Part shown: positions 12,942 through 21,552 of the stretch, one piece after another
Layout of the letters: each line of letters begins with the position of its first letter
Numbering within the stretch: position 1 is the stretch's first letter
Source: Tissierella sp032104385
GTDB lineage: Bacteria; Bacillota; Clostridia; Tissierellales; Tissierellaceae
Assembly: GCF_032104385.1 (NCBI RefSeq)
Contig: NZ_DAMCHJ010000018.1
Coordinates: forward strand, 1 to 41,977
Direction: 5' to 3'
Length of the DNA: 41,977 nucleotides
The notes under the pieces: generated by a model
Seen by the model: only the letters and a program-made list of their open reading frames with translations
Told to the model about the DNA's origin: nothing
Databases searched by the model: none
Translations under genes and position numbers: made by a program

Positions 12942-13046
12942 GAATGTATGAAAACTTTATAGTAAGATGGTATTGTGGAAAAAATGTAGAATATATACAA
13001 ATTTTCCAAATCATATGTCTTATAAAATTAAATAAGGATTTACACT

Positions 13047-13080
13047 AAATCTCACTTGTCCCACTAGTGGGATTTTTATT
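13047..13080 (+). terminator. terminator downstream of arpU
   Basis: Stem AAATCTCAC/GTGGGATTT (13047-13055, 13067-13075; one G-T pair) with an 11-base loop, then TTATT. It would stop early transcription or attenuate late transcription. Confidence 0.65.
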
Positions 13081-13142
13081 ATGCAAAATTATAATCTAAA
13101 TAGATATACCCATAAATGATAATAAAACAATGAGGTGAGAAG

Positions 13143-13370
13143 ATAGATTCAAAAGAGTATATAGTTTATAAATGTTTAAATTGCAATAGAAGTTTCATTC
13201 TTCTTGCCAGTGAAGTAAAGTATAATGAGAATGAATCTAAATACATAACTTGTCCTTATCATGGAAAACATAGGAAAATTATAGTCACAGGAGCTTATGA
13301 TTCTGTAAAGGAATGTATGCAGGAGAGAAGTTATAGGAGGGATAAGGGTAAGATGAAGCAGATTAAATAA
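13143..13370 (+). CDS. 75-aa zinc-binding phage protein with ATA start
   Basis: The frame from 13143 reads DSKEYIVYKCLNCNRSFILL, then TCPYHGKHRKIIV, then VKECMQERSYRRDKGKMKQI. I recall a widespread small phage protein with the pattern CxxCxxxFxL, CPYC and ECM-x-RSYKR. No ATG, GTG or TTG precedes these in frame; an in-frame TGA is at 13131-13133. The ribosome site GAGGTGAG is 4-6 bases before ATA 13143, so either ATA is used or an ATG has mutated. One zinc Cys position reads His (CPYH). Confidence 0.55.
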   Translation: MDSKEYIVYKCLNCNRSFILLASEVKYNENESKYITCPYHGKHRKIIVTGAYDSVKECMQERSYRRDKGKMKQIK

Positions 13371-13445
13371 TAGAGGTATAATTCATATTTTGTTAATAAG
13401 GAATCTATTATTCTAAATACTTACAAGGTATTTAATTGGTAAGAA

Positions 13446-13480
13446 TAAAAAAGTAGTGACCACCGCCACTACTTTTTATA
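13446..13480. terminator. bidirectional terminator
   Basis: Stem AAAAAGTAGTG/CACTACTTTTT around ACCACCGC, with A-run before and T-run after, so it can work for plus-strand genes and for the minus-strand mini-gene at 13535-13615. Confidence 0.8.
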
Positions 13481-13534
13481 TTTTATTTATTAGCTATAAG
13501 GGTGCCTAGGTTTTCTAGGAATCCCTCATAGCTA

Positions 13535-13615
13535 TTAGCATACTTTAATAGGAAACAAAAATAATAAAAGTATGATAATAGCGATAAAGATTGTGAAACG
13601 AAGTATCTTTTTCAC
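13535..13615 (-). CDS. 26-aa hydrophobic peptide (unit A)
   Basis: GTG start preceded by AAAGGATTG at about 9 bases. The peptide begins KKILRFTIFIAIIILLLFLF, a positively charged start and one membrane span, then PIKVC. Size and shape resemble type I toxin peptides, but no antisense RNA is proven. Its 3' side contains a hairpin (13492-13536, CCTAG/CTAGG core) and the bidirectional terminator. It diverges from the gene at 13785. Confidence 0.45.
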   Translation of the reverse strand: MKKILRFTIFIAIIILLLFLFPIKVC

Positions 13616-13705
13616 TATTATTCAATCCTTTCTTTTTATATTCAATTATCTATATAGTAACTTATGTAGCTAAATCAATCTATAGACCAAAATATGGAAA
13701 TAATG

Positions 13706-13737
13706 ATTGTCATAAAATGTCGAACGATTATTGAAGG
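13706..13737 (+). promoter_or_regulatory. shared upstream block with Spo0A-box-like TGTCGAA (unit A)
   Basis: This 32-nt block matches 15046-15077 at 29 positions and lies 48 bases before the ATG at 13785. It contains TGTCGAA (13718-13724), the core of the Spo0A box (TTTGTCGAA in unit B). Such conservation between two otherwise unrelated genes implies a common regulatory element. Confidence 0.6.
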
Positions 13738-13784
13738 GTTTTCTCCTTTCTTGTAGAATAAACAGAGGGAAAGGGGGCTAAATT

Positions 13785-14294
13785 ATGTTTTATTTTTTTG
13801 AGAGAAATAAAATTAAGTTTATAACAGTGTTAATAGTCATATTATTAGTATTATTTTTCATCTCTAAAAAAATTACAATGGAAATTTCGAAAACTAATAT
13901 GTTTGGAGGCAATCCTATTAATTATTCCGAAGAGTATGAATATAATGGGTTTGCTAGAATATCACAATCTGTAGGTGTGTTTGATTTTTTTGATATAGGA
14001 GGGATTTCTCCAGAAATGGAAATGCTAAGCTCCGCAAAAGAAATAATAGATGAAGTAAATGATGTTAATGGAAAAGCTGGAAGTTTAAATATTCCAAAAG
14101 GAGCATATTATGAAGATTGTGAAATATTAAAAATATACCACTGGAAAGAAACATATAAGAGGTTTTTTATTTTTCCTAATGTTAAAAGCAAATTTTTAGT
14201 AATAGTTAATGACATAAATGGTGGAGCTTTATTTATTGAGAATAGTGGAAATATAAAAGATTTTTTTGGGGTATCTACAACATTATACAGATGA
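13785..14294 (+). CDS. membrane-anchored accessory protein, unknown function
   Basis: 169 residues. A basic N-terminus (FERNKIKF) leads into a single span (ITVLIVILLVLFFISKKI, about 13-30), then an extracytoplasmic domain of about 140 residues with no Cys clusters except one. GAAAGGGGG precedes the ATG. It lies between the late regulator and terminase, a usual site for inserted accessory genes. Not recognised; candidate surface or lysogenic-conversion protein. Confidence 0.65.
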   Translation: MFYFFERNKIKFITVLIVILLVLFFISKKITMEISKTNMFGGNPINYSEEYEYNGFARISQSVGVFDFFDIGGISPEMEMLSSAKEIIDEVNDVNGKAGSLNIPKGAYYEDCEILKIYHWKETYKRFFIFPNVKSKFLVIVNDINGGALFIENSGNIKDFFGVSTTLYR

Positions 14295-14336
14295 AAGAAA
14301 GAGAATTTTCACGACTCAACTTTGAGCTGTCAAATT

Positions 14337-14434
14337 AAGAGCCACCATGATATGATACTTCCAAAGTAGACAGTCTAATTAATTAAAAATTAGATTGTCT
14401 ACTTGATAAAGGTCAGTTCACCAAGCTCTTTTTT
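14337..14434 (+). other. large imperfect hairpin ending in T-run (terminator or small RNA)
   Basis: Outer arms AAGAGC (14337-14342) and GCTCTT (14425-14430) enclose a 15-bp stem (14366-14380 with 14388-14402, one G-T pair). T6 follows. It can end the 13785 transcript, but its length suggests a structured RNA as an alternative. The remaining 14435-14815 stretch has A+T-rich repeats of TTTATATTTTACTT (about 14685, 14770, 14790) and no convincing gene. Confidence 0.5.
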
Positions 14435-14839
14435 CTTTCAAAAAAACACACAAATAAAACAACTCAAATAAGTAGATGGTGATCATTGGATGAAATCAGG
14501 ATAAAAGTAAAACTGGTCTATTTAGATTGGATGAAACAGAAGGAAATATGTTAATATGATAGTAAGTAAAGATGTAGATATCTGGAAGTGATGCCTCCTT
14601 TATTTTATCGAATTAGCAAAGGGCTTACTGTTATTGTAGATCCTTTGTTGTACATAACAGATATTAATTGTAAAAACCTTTTATATTTTACTTTATACTT
14701 TAGAAAGTAGTGTTTGAGCCTATTGCAAATTATAAAATTGTATAAAAATGGAAAATTTAGAGTGTTTTAAAATTCCTTTTATATTTTACTTATTTTTATA
14801 TTTTACTTATTAGCTGGACTAAGGCCTTGGAAAGCAGCC

Positions 14840-14956
14840 TTAGTGTCTAGTAATATAAACTAGACAACATGGAATTGAAACAGAAGATATGGATACTATA
14901 AAAAATACCAGCCATAGCTTACGTCCTGATCCTATGTTCCAGCTAAATACGAACAT
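14840..14956 (-). CDS. 38-aa hydrophobic peptide (unit B)
   Basis: ATG preceded by ATAGGAGTGATTTAT, an excellent ribosome site. The peptide has a short polar start (FVFSWNIGSGRKL), a membrane-like run (WLVFFIVSISSVSIPCCLVY) with a Cys pair, and ends ITRH. A TATAAT is found about 35 bases upstream on the minus strand. The stop codon lies in a hairpin (GACTAAGGC/GCCTTAGTGTC). It diverges from the gene at 15128 just as the unit A peptide diverges from 13785. Confidence 0.5.
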   Translation of the reverse strand: MFVFSWNIGSGRKLWLVFFIVSISSVSIPCCLVYITRH

Positions 14957-15045
14957 ATAAATCACTCCTATTAAATTTTAAATTGTATTAATTATATTAT
15001 ATGGCAAACAGTTAGAAAAGAAACTTGTATTTATTACCAAAACTA

Positions 15046-15098
15046 ATTGTCATAATTTGTCGAACGATTACTGAAGGAATTTCTCTTTTTATGTCGAA
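15046..15098 (+). promoter_or_regulatory. shared upstream block with two Spo0A-box-like sites (unit B)
   Basis: Positions 15046-15077 repeat the unit A block (29 of 32). TTTGTCGAA at 15056-15064 is a perfect match to the published 0A-box consensus, and a second TGTCGAA is at 15092-15098. The block ends 51 bases before ATG 15128. Confidence 0.6.
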
Positions 15099-15127
15099 GT
15101 ATTTATTAAGGAAAGGGGCGATTCTTT

Positions 15128-16132
15128 ATGAATGAAAAAATAAGAAAATATCAGACGGAATTTGGATTAAATACTTATGTTCGTAAAAATAGATTGATAC
15201 CAGTCTGGATGTTAGATGAAATAGAAGACAATACTAACTATCATATTTATATGATATTATCTGCACCTAAAACATATATCAAAAATGGAGAAATTATAAA
15301 AAAAGATAATAAATTAAATTTTAAATTTATGCAGATAAAAGATGAAGAAGAGGTATTAATAGAGGTGAGGGATTTCCCTTTTAATGAGTTTTTTGCGCAT
15401 CCAGAAATAGACTATAATAAGGTAAACTATAAATCAGCTCCACCTTATAATATTATAAATGTATATGGTGATGATATTGATTTTAATATACACGTTGATG
15501 ATATTAAGGTTATTTATGATAATATGCAGTATAAAAAATTTGAAACAGAAATACTATATATTGGTAAGTCATATGGAGTAAAAAAGAAAAGAACTGCTAT
15601 AGATAGATTAAAATCACATGAAACATTACAAAAAATATTAGCTAAGCAAACGAGTAATTTGAACAATAGCATATATCTATATTTATTAGAAATTATGCCT
15701 ATTTTAAATACAACAATGGATGGACTAAATAAGAGATTCGATGTAGATGATGAAACAAATGTAACTCATATGAAAGATGTATTAGAATCAGAGATATTAT
15801 ATGATCAAGTTATAAATATTACAGAAGCAGCTATGATTAATTATTTCAAGCCTACTTATAATAAAGAATATATAGAGAATTTTCCTAATCAAGATCATAA
15901 AGGCTACACACAATATTTTAATTTAGATTTTAATTCAATAGTTGTAGAGATAGATACATCGGAATTTCCAAATTTAAGATTATATACTGAGCATAATAGT
16001 CTAAATTCTCCATTTGAATATATTGAATATAATTTGTTCAATGATAAAAACAGAAAAAATATGTATGATATATTCATCGAAAAAAAGACATTATCAGATG
16101 AAAGTATTGTTAATGGACTGCGAATGGATTAA
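15128..16132 (+). CDS. GIY-YIG-like nuclease domain protein, accessory
   Basis: 334 residues, soluble. The central part has EILYIGKSYG (about 142-151), RTAIDRLKSHETLQKIL (about 156-172) and EAAMINYFKPTYN (about 236-248). These match the YIG strand, the Arg/His helix and the Glu...Asn end of a GIY-YIG nuclease; the first GIY strand is not evident. N-terminal 130 residues and C-terminal 85 residues are of unknown type. GGAAAGGGG precedes the ATG and a terminator follows at 16227. A DNA- or RNA-cutting defence or exclusion role is possible. Confidence 0.55.
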   Translation: MNEKIRKYQTEFGLNTYVRKNRLIPVWMLDEIEDNTNYHIYMILSAPKTYIKNGEIIKKDNKLNFKFMQIKDEEEVLIEVRDFPFNEFFAHPEIDYNKVNYKSAPPYNIINVYGDDIDFNIHVDDIKVIYDNMQYKKFETEILYIGKSYGVKKKRTAIDRLKSHETLQKILAKQTSNLNNSIYLYLLEIMPILNTTMDGLNKRFDVDDETNVTHMKDVLESEILYDQVINITEAAMINYFKPTYNKEYIENFPNQDHKGYTQYFNLDFNSIVVEIDTSEFPNLRLYTEHNSLNSPFEYIEYNLFNDKNRKNMYDIFIEKKTLSDESIVNGLRMD

Positions 16133-16226
16133 TATATTCTAAAAATTTTATAGGTGTAGCAATTTCATAGATTATACACAAATCATTATGTTGAATATAA
16201 GAGAATTAAAAATATAAAATGATATT

Positions 16227-16254
16227 AGATTAGGTTTATACCTAATCTTTTTTC
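16227..16254 (+). terminator. terminator after the GIY-YIG-like gene
   Basis: Stem AGATTAGGT/ACCTAATCT with loop TTAT (16227-16248), followed by TTTTTC. It isolates the accessory block from the terminase operon. Confidence 0.85.
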
Positions 16255-16282
16255 TTGTAAAAAAACTAGGAGGTGGTATTAA

Positions 16283-16855
16283 GTGAAACTAACACCAAAA
16301 CAGAAAATATTTGTTGATGAGTACCTGGTAGATCTTAATGCTACCAGGGCATATAAAGCAGCAGGATATAGGGTTAAAAGTGATAATGCTGCAGGAGTAG
16401 AAGGACATAAACTACTAAGAAACCCTAAGATTGATTTATATTTAAAAGAAAAGATGAAAGAACGTGAAAAGCGAACTGAAATCACTCAAGACAAGGTACT
16501 AAAAGAGTTGGGAAAGATAGGATTTGCAAATGCTACAGACTATGCAAGAGTGGTAGAGAAGGAGTACCTTGAACAAGTAAAAGATGAAAAGGGTAATATA
16601 ATAAGTGAAATACCCAAAACTTATAAAACAGTTGAGCTTGAGGTAACAGATAACTTAGATATAGATAAACAGGCAGCTATAGCTGGAATAAAACAAGGCG
16701 CCAATGGTATTGAAGTTAAATTAAATGATAAGGTTAAAGCTTTAGAACTGATTGGAAGGCATCTAGGAATGTTTACAGAAAAGCTAGAAGTCAAAGGAGA
16801 ATTAAATACAGAATTAAATAAACTAAATTCCATATTAGAACAGCTAAAGGAATGA
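16283..16855 (+). CDS. terS: terminase small subunit
   Basis: 190 residues of the terminase_2 (XtmA) family: LTPKQKIFVDEYLVDLNATR, then AYKAAGY and a second helix with NPKIDLYL form the DNA-binding HTH (about 1-65); the C-terminal part has NDKVKALELIGRHLGMFTEK, the conserved end. It binds the packaging site and recruits the large subunit. GTG start after TAGGAGGTGG. First gene of the morphogenesis operon. Confidence 0.95.
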   Translation: MKLTPKQKIFVDEYLVDLNATRAYKAAGYRVKSDNAAGVEGHKLLRNPKIDLYLKEKMKEREKRTEITQDKVLKELGKIGFANATDYARVVEKEYLEQVKDEKGNIISEIPKTYKTVELEVTDNLDIDKQAAIAGIKQGANGIEVKLNDKVKALELIGRHLGMFTEKLEVKGELNTELNKLNSILEQLKE

Positions 16856-16859
16856 TAGT

Positions 16860-18269
16860 ATGGAAGAATTGAAATTGCAGAATGAAAGCAACGGAGGAGA
16901 AGAGTTTTTACTATCAGAGAAATATAAAGCATTTCTTAAACATAATGCTCCTGTAGAATTTTTGGAAGGCACAACGGCAGCTGGTAAAACTACAGTAGGC
17001 GTATTTAAATTTATGCTAAAAGTTGCTCAGTCTCCAAAGAAGATTCATATAATATCTGGATTGGATTTAGGAACTATAGAAAAAAACATCATAAATAAAG
17101 ATTTAGGGATAGTTGATGTATTTGGAGCATTGGTTGAATATAATGCTAATGGAAAAGGTGAACATTCTTTACCCCATATACTTTATCAAACAGGTTCCGG
17201 AGAGAAGGTTATATATGTATTAGGATATGACAACAAAAAACGTTGGAAAAAGGCATTAGGAGGACAGTATGGGTGCCTATATATAGATGAAATTAATATA
17301 GCCGATATGGATTATGTAAGGGAGGCTTCTATGAGGTGTGACTATTTATTAGCAACACTTAATCCCGATGATCCTAATTTACCAATATACAAAGAATATA
17401 TAAATCACTCAAGACCGTTATATGAGTATAAAAATGATGCACCAACTGAAATAAATAATATGTTAAACGAAGAGCCAAAGCCTGGATGGATTCATTGGTT
17501 CTTTTCTTTTGCTCATAATGCAGGATTAAGTGAAAAAAAGAAAGAGCAAATTATAATCAGCGTGCCAAAGGGTACCAAACTTTATAAAAACAAAATTCAA
17601 GGTCTTAGAGGTAGAGCAACAGGATTAATATTCCCTAACTTTACTAGGAAGCATAATGTAAGGTCTACTGAATGGCTTAAGAAGAGGATGGCTGATAAAA
17701 AGGATCCATTGAACTTTATTCACTTCTCATGTGGAGTTGATACAGCTTATTCCCAAGAAAGTCCTGATACTATTAGTTTTATATATCAAGGAATAACTGA
17801 CAAAGGGCAATTAATTATCCTAGATGAAGAAGTATATAACAATGCTGATTTAGAAATACCTTTAGCTCCTTCTGATATTCCTCCAAGGCTAATAGCCTTT
17901 TTAGAGAGGAATAGAAAAAGATGGGGATTTGCAAGAGATGTATTTATAGATAATGCAGACCAAGCAACTATAATAGAATTAAAGAAATATAAAAGGCAGC
18001 ATGGATGCGTATATAATTTCCTAAATGCTTACAAGAAAGTAGACAATATAGATAGAATTCATTTACAGTTAGGATGGCTTAATGTTAATGAATTTAAGGT
18101 AGAAGCCAATTATATAGTATTAGATCATTGCGTTCACCATATAGGAGAATTAGAAAGTTATTCCTGGAAAGAAGATAAATATGAGCCTGAGGATAAGAAT
18201 GATCATACAATTAATGCATCGCAATATGGGTGGATACCATTTAGAACTAAAATAGGGATAGGGGGTTAA
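16860..18269 (+). CDS. terL: terminase large subunit
   Basis: 469-residue packaging motor. ATPase: Walker A EGTTAAGKTT (about 36-45) and Walker B CLYIDE (about 139-144). Nuclease: Asp in GVDTAYS (about 294), FIDNAD (about 364) and DHTINASQYG (about 448), the three acidic positions of the RNase H-like fold. It translocates DNA into the procapsid and cuts concatemers. It starts four bases after terS ends. Confidence 0.95.
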   Translation: MEELKLQNESNGGEEFLLSEKYKAFLKHNAPVEFLEGTTAAGKTTVGVFKFMLKVAQSPKKIHIISGLDLGTIEKNIINKDLGIVDVFGALVEYNANGKGEHSLPHILYQTGSGEKVIYVLGYDNKKRWKKALGGQYGCLYIDEINIADMDYVREASMRCDYLLATLNPDDPNLPIYKEYINHSRPLYEYKNDAPTEINNMLNEEPKPGWIHWFFSFAHNAGLSEKKKEQIIISVPKGTKLYKNKIQGLRGRATGLIFPNFTRKHNVRSTEWLKKRMADKKDPLNFIHFSCGVDTAYSQESPDTISFIYQGITDKGQLIILDEEVYNNADLEIPLAPSDIPPRLIAFLERNRKRWGFARDVFIDNADQATIIELKKYKRQHGCVYNFLNAYKKVDNIDRIHLQLGWLNVNEFKVEANYIVLDHCVHHIGELESYSWKEDKYEPEDKNDHTINASQYGWIPFRTKIGIGG

Positions 18270-18273
18270 GAAT

Positions 18274-19806
18274 ATGGGACTGAAAGAGGTGATAAAAGGA
18301 ATGGTAGCAAAACTACTAAATATACAACCTGCAACAGACAATTCAATATCAATTAAAGAACCTTTATCTCATGCAGGAACAGTGCTAAGAAATAGAATAT
18401 GGTATAGAGGGGATCCTTCTGAACTAGACCAATTTTTTAAACAATCTGCAACAGATGATGTAGGAAAGTCTAGATTTTGGGCAGCAGTACCCTCAGCAGA
18501 TTCAAGTATTAGAAAATTTCATAGTGGTTTACCAGGTGAAATAGTAGACAAGTTAGCTGATATTGTTATTTCTGATTTAGATAGTATTGAATTATCTGAA
18601 CAGGATCTATGGGATGAAATAAGTCTAGATAATAAATTCAGTGATGAAATATTAGGTGGAGCTATAAAAGATACTCTAATATGTGGTGATGGAGCTTTTA
18701 AATTAAGTGTAGATACTGAAATAACAGATTATCCTATAATAGAGTTCTTTAGTGGTTCAGATGTTGACTATAGATATAAAAGAGGAAGACTTCAAGAAAT
18801 TATATTCTATGCTTACTATACACATGAGAAAGAGACCTATAGACTAGAGGAAATATACGGTAAAGGATATATAGACTACAAGCTATACGATAAAAATAAT
18901 AAGGAGGTACCTTTATCTAAAGTACCAGAAATTAGTCATCTGAGTAAAGTTACATTTACAGGTGATTTCATCATGGCCGTACCTATGAAATTCTTTAAAT
19001 CTCCTAAATTTGAGAATAGGGGAAATTCTATATTTGAAAGAAAATCAGACAATTTTGATGCACTAGATGAAGTTATTTCACAATGGATAGATGCAATAAG
19101 AGCTGGAAGAGTAAAGAATTATATACCAGAGGACTTGGTGCCTAAAAATCCAGATACAGGGGCAGTAATGAGGCCTAATCCATTTGATAACCAGTTTATA
19201 AAAATTGGGACAAATATGGCTGAAGATGCTAAAAACCAGATAGACCAGATTCAAGCAGATATAAATTATACTGCATTTGTAGAAAGTTATGCTAATACTT
19301 TAGATATGTGTCTACAAGGGATTATCTCACCAAGTACATTAGGAATTGACCTTAAAAAAACAGATAATGCAGAAGCACAAAGAGAGAAGGAAAAGACTAC
19401 ACTATACACTAGAGGAAAGATAATTGATGTACTTAATGAGGTTATTCCTTTGCTAATAGATACAGTATTAAAAGTATATGACACTATGGAAGGTAAATCT
19501 CCAGGAGAATATCAAGAAAATACAACTGTATCTTTTGGCGAATATGCAAGCCCTGATTTTGATAGTACTGTAGAGGTAGTAGGAAAGGCTAAAACCTTTG
19601 GTATTATGAGTTTAGAGCAATGTATTGAAGAACTATACGGAGATACATGGACAGAGGAAGAAAAGACCTTAGAAGTTAAAAGAATTAGAGAAGGTGATTC
19701 TGTAATAGATGAACCTGGTACATGGGTGGATAGATTCAATAAAGGTAAGCAAGAGGACTCAGATAATGCGGACCCAGATAATGATGTGATAGAAGATGAA
19801 GAATAA
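18274..19806 (+). CDS. portal protein
   Basis: 510 residues, of the SPP1-type portal superfamily by length, position and sequence (NRIWYRGDPSELDQFFKQSA near the N-terminus; a central core with FIMAVPMKFFKSPKFENRGN and DALDEVISQW). The C-terminus is acidic (DNADPDNDVIEDEE). It forms the dodecameric DNA gate at the capsid vertex. It begins right after terL and its end overlaps the minor capsid gene by 11 bases. Confidence 0.9.
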   Translation: MGLKEVIKGMVAKLLNIQPATDNSISIKEPLSHAGTVLRNRIWYRGDPSELDQFFKQSATDDVGKSRFWAAVPSADSSIRKFHSGLPGEIVDKLADIVISDLDSIELSEQDLWDEISLDNKFSDEILGGAIKDTLICGDGAFKLSVDTEITDYPIIEFFSGSDVDYRYKRGRLQEIIFYAYYTHEKETYRLEEIYGKGYIDYKLYDKNNKEVPLSKVPEISHLSKVTFTGDFIMAVPMKFFKSPKFENRGNSIFERKSDNFDALDEVISQWIDAIRAGRVKNYIPEDLVPKNPDTGAVMRPNPFDNQFIKIGTNMAEDAKNQIDQIQADINYTAFVESYANTLDMCLQGIISPSTLGIDLKKTDNAEAQREKEKTTLYTRGKIIDVLNEVIPLLIDTVLKVYDTMEGKSPGEYQENTTVSFGEYASPDFDSTVEVVGKAKTFGIMSLEQCIEELYGDTWTEEEKTLEVKRIREGDSVIDEPGTWVDRFNKGKQEDSDNADPDNDVIEDEE

Positions 19807-21346
19807 GAAAGAACAAAGAGACCAGGCCTATGATATTAGAGAAATATATCAGCAAATGGAATTAGATTTAATTAGGTCCATGAAAAGAAATTTATCAAGA
19901 CATCAAGAGGAAGAGCAAAAGGTAGGGTTTAAGTTTGAACAATGGCAATCTGCTAAGTTAAGAGATTTAGAGAGATTTAGAAAAGAAAATAAAAAGATTA
20001 TAAGTAAATATAGTGAACAAATAGAAGAAACAATTCACACAACTATAGTAAATACCTACAAAGAATCACAAGATAATGTTAATGAATTTATAAAAGAGAT
20101 TAAAAATGAATATGTAGATAATGTATTTGTTAAATTACCAGGAGATTTAGAGCCTATAACACCTCCTGTAGAATCAGAAACTATGCAGAATATGGTTGAG
20201 GAAGTTTTAGAAAACGTAAGGGTATGGGAAGAGGCTCCTACACCTACAGATGAAGTCTTTTTTAGAATGAATGATGATAAGTTTAATTCACTCATAGAAA
20301 CAGTCGAAACTGATTTTAATAAAGCCAATGCCGCAGTATTAAGAAGAATGGATGATGTATATAGGCAAACAATATTTAAGGCTCAGGTACATTATAATAC
20401 TGGTGCTGTAGGTCTTGACCAAGCTATAGATATGGCTACTAAAATTTTTTTAGAAAAAGGTGTAGATGCAATAACGTATAGTGATGGTAAAAAGGTCAAT
20501 ATAGCATCATATGCTGAAATGGCATTAAGAACAGCTAATCATAGAGCATATCTAATGGCAGAGGGGAAGAAAAGGCAAGAGATGGGATTGCATTTAGTCG
20601 TAGTGTCAGCTCATGCCACAGCTTGTGAATTGTGTGTACCTTGGCAGGGGAAAACACTTATAGATGATGTCTATAGTGGTGGAAGTAAAGAAGATGGAGA
20701 CTATCCTTTCTTAAGTGAGGCCATGGAAAAAGGACTACTCCATCCTAATTGCCGTCATAATCTAAGTACTTACTTCCCAGGCATAACTACACTACCAAAG
20801 GTACCAGATGAAGAAAAAGCTTTAGAAAACTATAAATATGAACAACAACAAAAATATATTGAGAGACAAATACGAAAATATAAAAGATTGGCTGAAGGAT
20901 CTATTGATGAGAATAATAAAAAGAAGTACCAGGATAAAGTTAAAGAGTACCAAAAGGTTATGAGAGAGCATTTGAAAGAGAATCCTCAATTAAGGAGAGC
21001 TTATAATAGAGAACAAACTAAAGGTGTTCCTTATGACTTTAGTAAGTATGATGAATTAAGTGGATTAATAACCAAAGATAATATCTCCATAAAAGGAATT
21101 AGTCAGCACTTAAAAGAGAGGGTAATAGAAAGAGAAATATCAGCTAAAAGCATAGAAGATGCCTTGAAAAACCCTCTGAACATTGGTAAAATTAAATATG
21201 ATAAGCAAAATAGGCCTAGCGTAGAATATATAGGCAATAATGCTAGGGTTCAGGTCAATCCAGAAACAGGGAATGTTATAACTGTATGGAGAACTTCAAG
21301 CAAATTAAGAAATAAGTATATAGGTGATAAGAATGGAAAAGATTAA
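19796..21346 (+). CDS. minor capsid protein with C-terminal nuclease-toxin-like domain
   Basis: 516 residues. Residues about 1-330 are a phage minor capsid protein 2/MuF-like head protein, with the conserved TACELCVPWQGK (Cys about 277, 280) and HPNCRHNL (Cys about 319). Residues 335-415 are a coiled coil. Residues about 428-510 (GISQHLKERVIEREISAKSI, then IKYD, VQVNPETGNVITVWRTS) form a separate small domain like the RelE/colicin/barnase-type nuclease domains (PBECR or DUF4258-like) fused to many phage head proteins. MuF fusions of this type are thought to be injected effectors. A small acidic gene follows and overlaps it. Confidence 0.85.
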   Translation: MKNKKEQRDQAYDIREIYQQMELDLIRSMKRNLSRHQEEEQKVGFKFEQWQSAKLRDLERFRKENKKIISKYSEQIEETIHTTIVNTYKESQDNVNEFIKEIKNEYVDNVFVKLPGDLEPITPPVESETMQNMVEEVLENVRVWEEAPTPTDEVFFRMNDDKFNSLIETVETDFNKANAAVLRRMDDVYRQTIFKAQVHYNTGAVGLDQAIDMATKIFLEKGVDAITYSDGKKVNIASYAEMALRTANHRAYLMAEGKKRQEMGLHLVVVSAHATACELCVPWQGKTLIDDVYSGGSKEDGDYPFLSEAMEKGLLHPNCRHNLSTYFPGITTLPKVPDEEKALENYKYEQQQKYIERQIRKYKRLAEGSIDENNKKKYQDKVKEYQKVMREHLKENPQLRRAYNREQTKGVPYDFSKYDELSGLITKDNISIKGISQHLKERVIEREISAKSIEDALKNPLNIGKIKYDKQNRPSVEYIGNNARVQVNPETGNVITVWRTSSKLRNKYIGDKNGKD

Positions 21347-21551
21347 GCATTTATTTAATGAAGAACAATTGAAGATGTTTGAAAAACTAGGAAAGTCTAT
21401 TGAAGATAGAGCATATTCTGATGATGAGATATTAGAATTAGAGGATCTAATAGCTGATAGACTTATGTACTCTGGATTTGATGAGGATTATAATCCTAAT
21501 GAAGAAGGTAAAATATGTGAAAGCATATTAGATGTCTTTGGAGATATGTGA
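21333..21551 (+). CDS. small acidic protein, possible immunity partner
   Basis: 72 residues, strongly acidic (SDDEILELEDLIADRLMYSG, FDEDYNPNEEGKICESILDV). ATG 21333 follows AGGTG by 6 bases and lies inside the last codons of the minor capsid gene, a 14-base overlap implying coupled expression. A terminator follows directly. An acidic small protein coupled to a basic nuclease-like domain fits an immunity protein; similar short proteins occur in other Firmicute phages, where their role is unknown to me. Confidence 0.65.
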   Translation: MEKIKHLFNEEQLKMFEKLGKSIEDRAYSDDEILELEDLIADRLMYSGFDEDYNPNEEGKICESILDVFGDM

Positions 21552-21552
21552 T

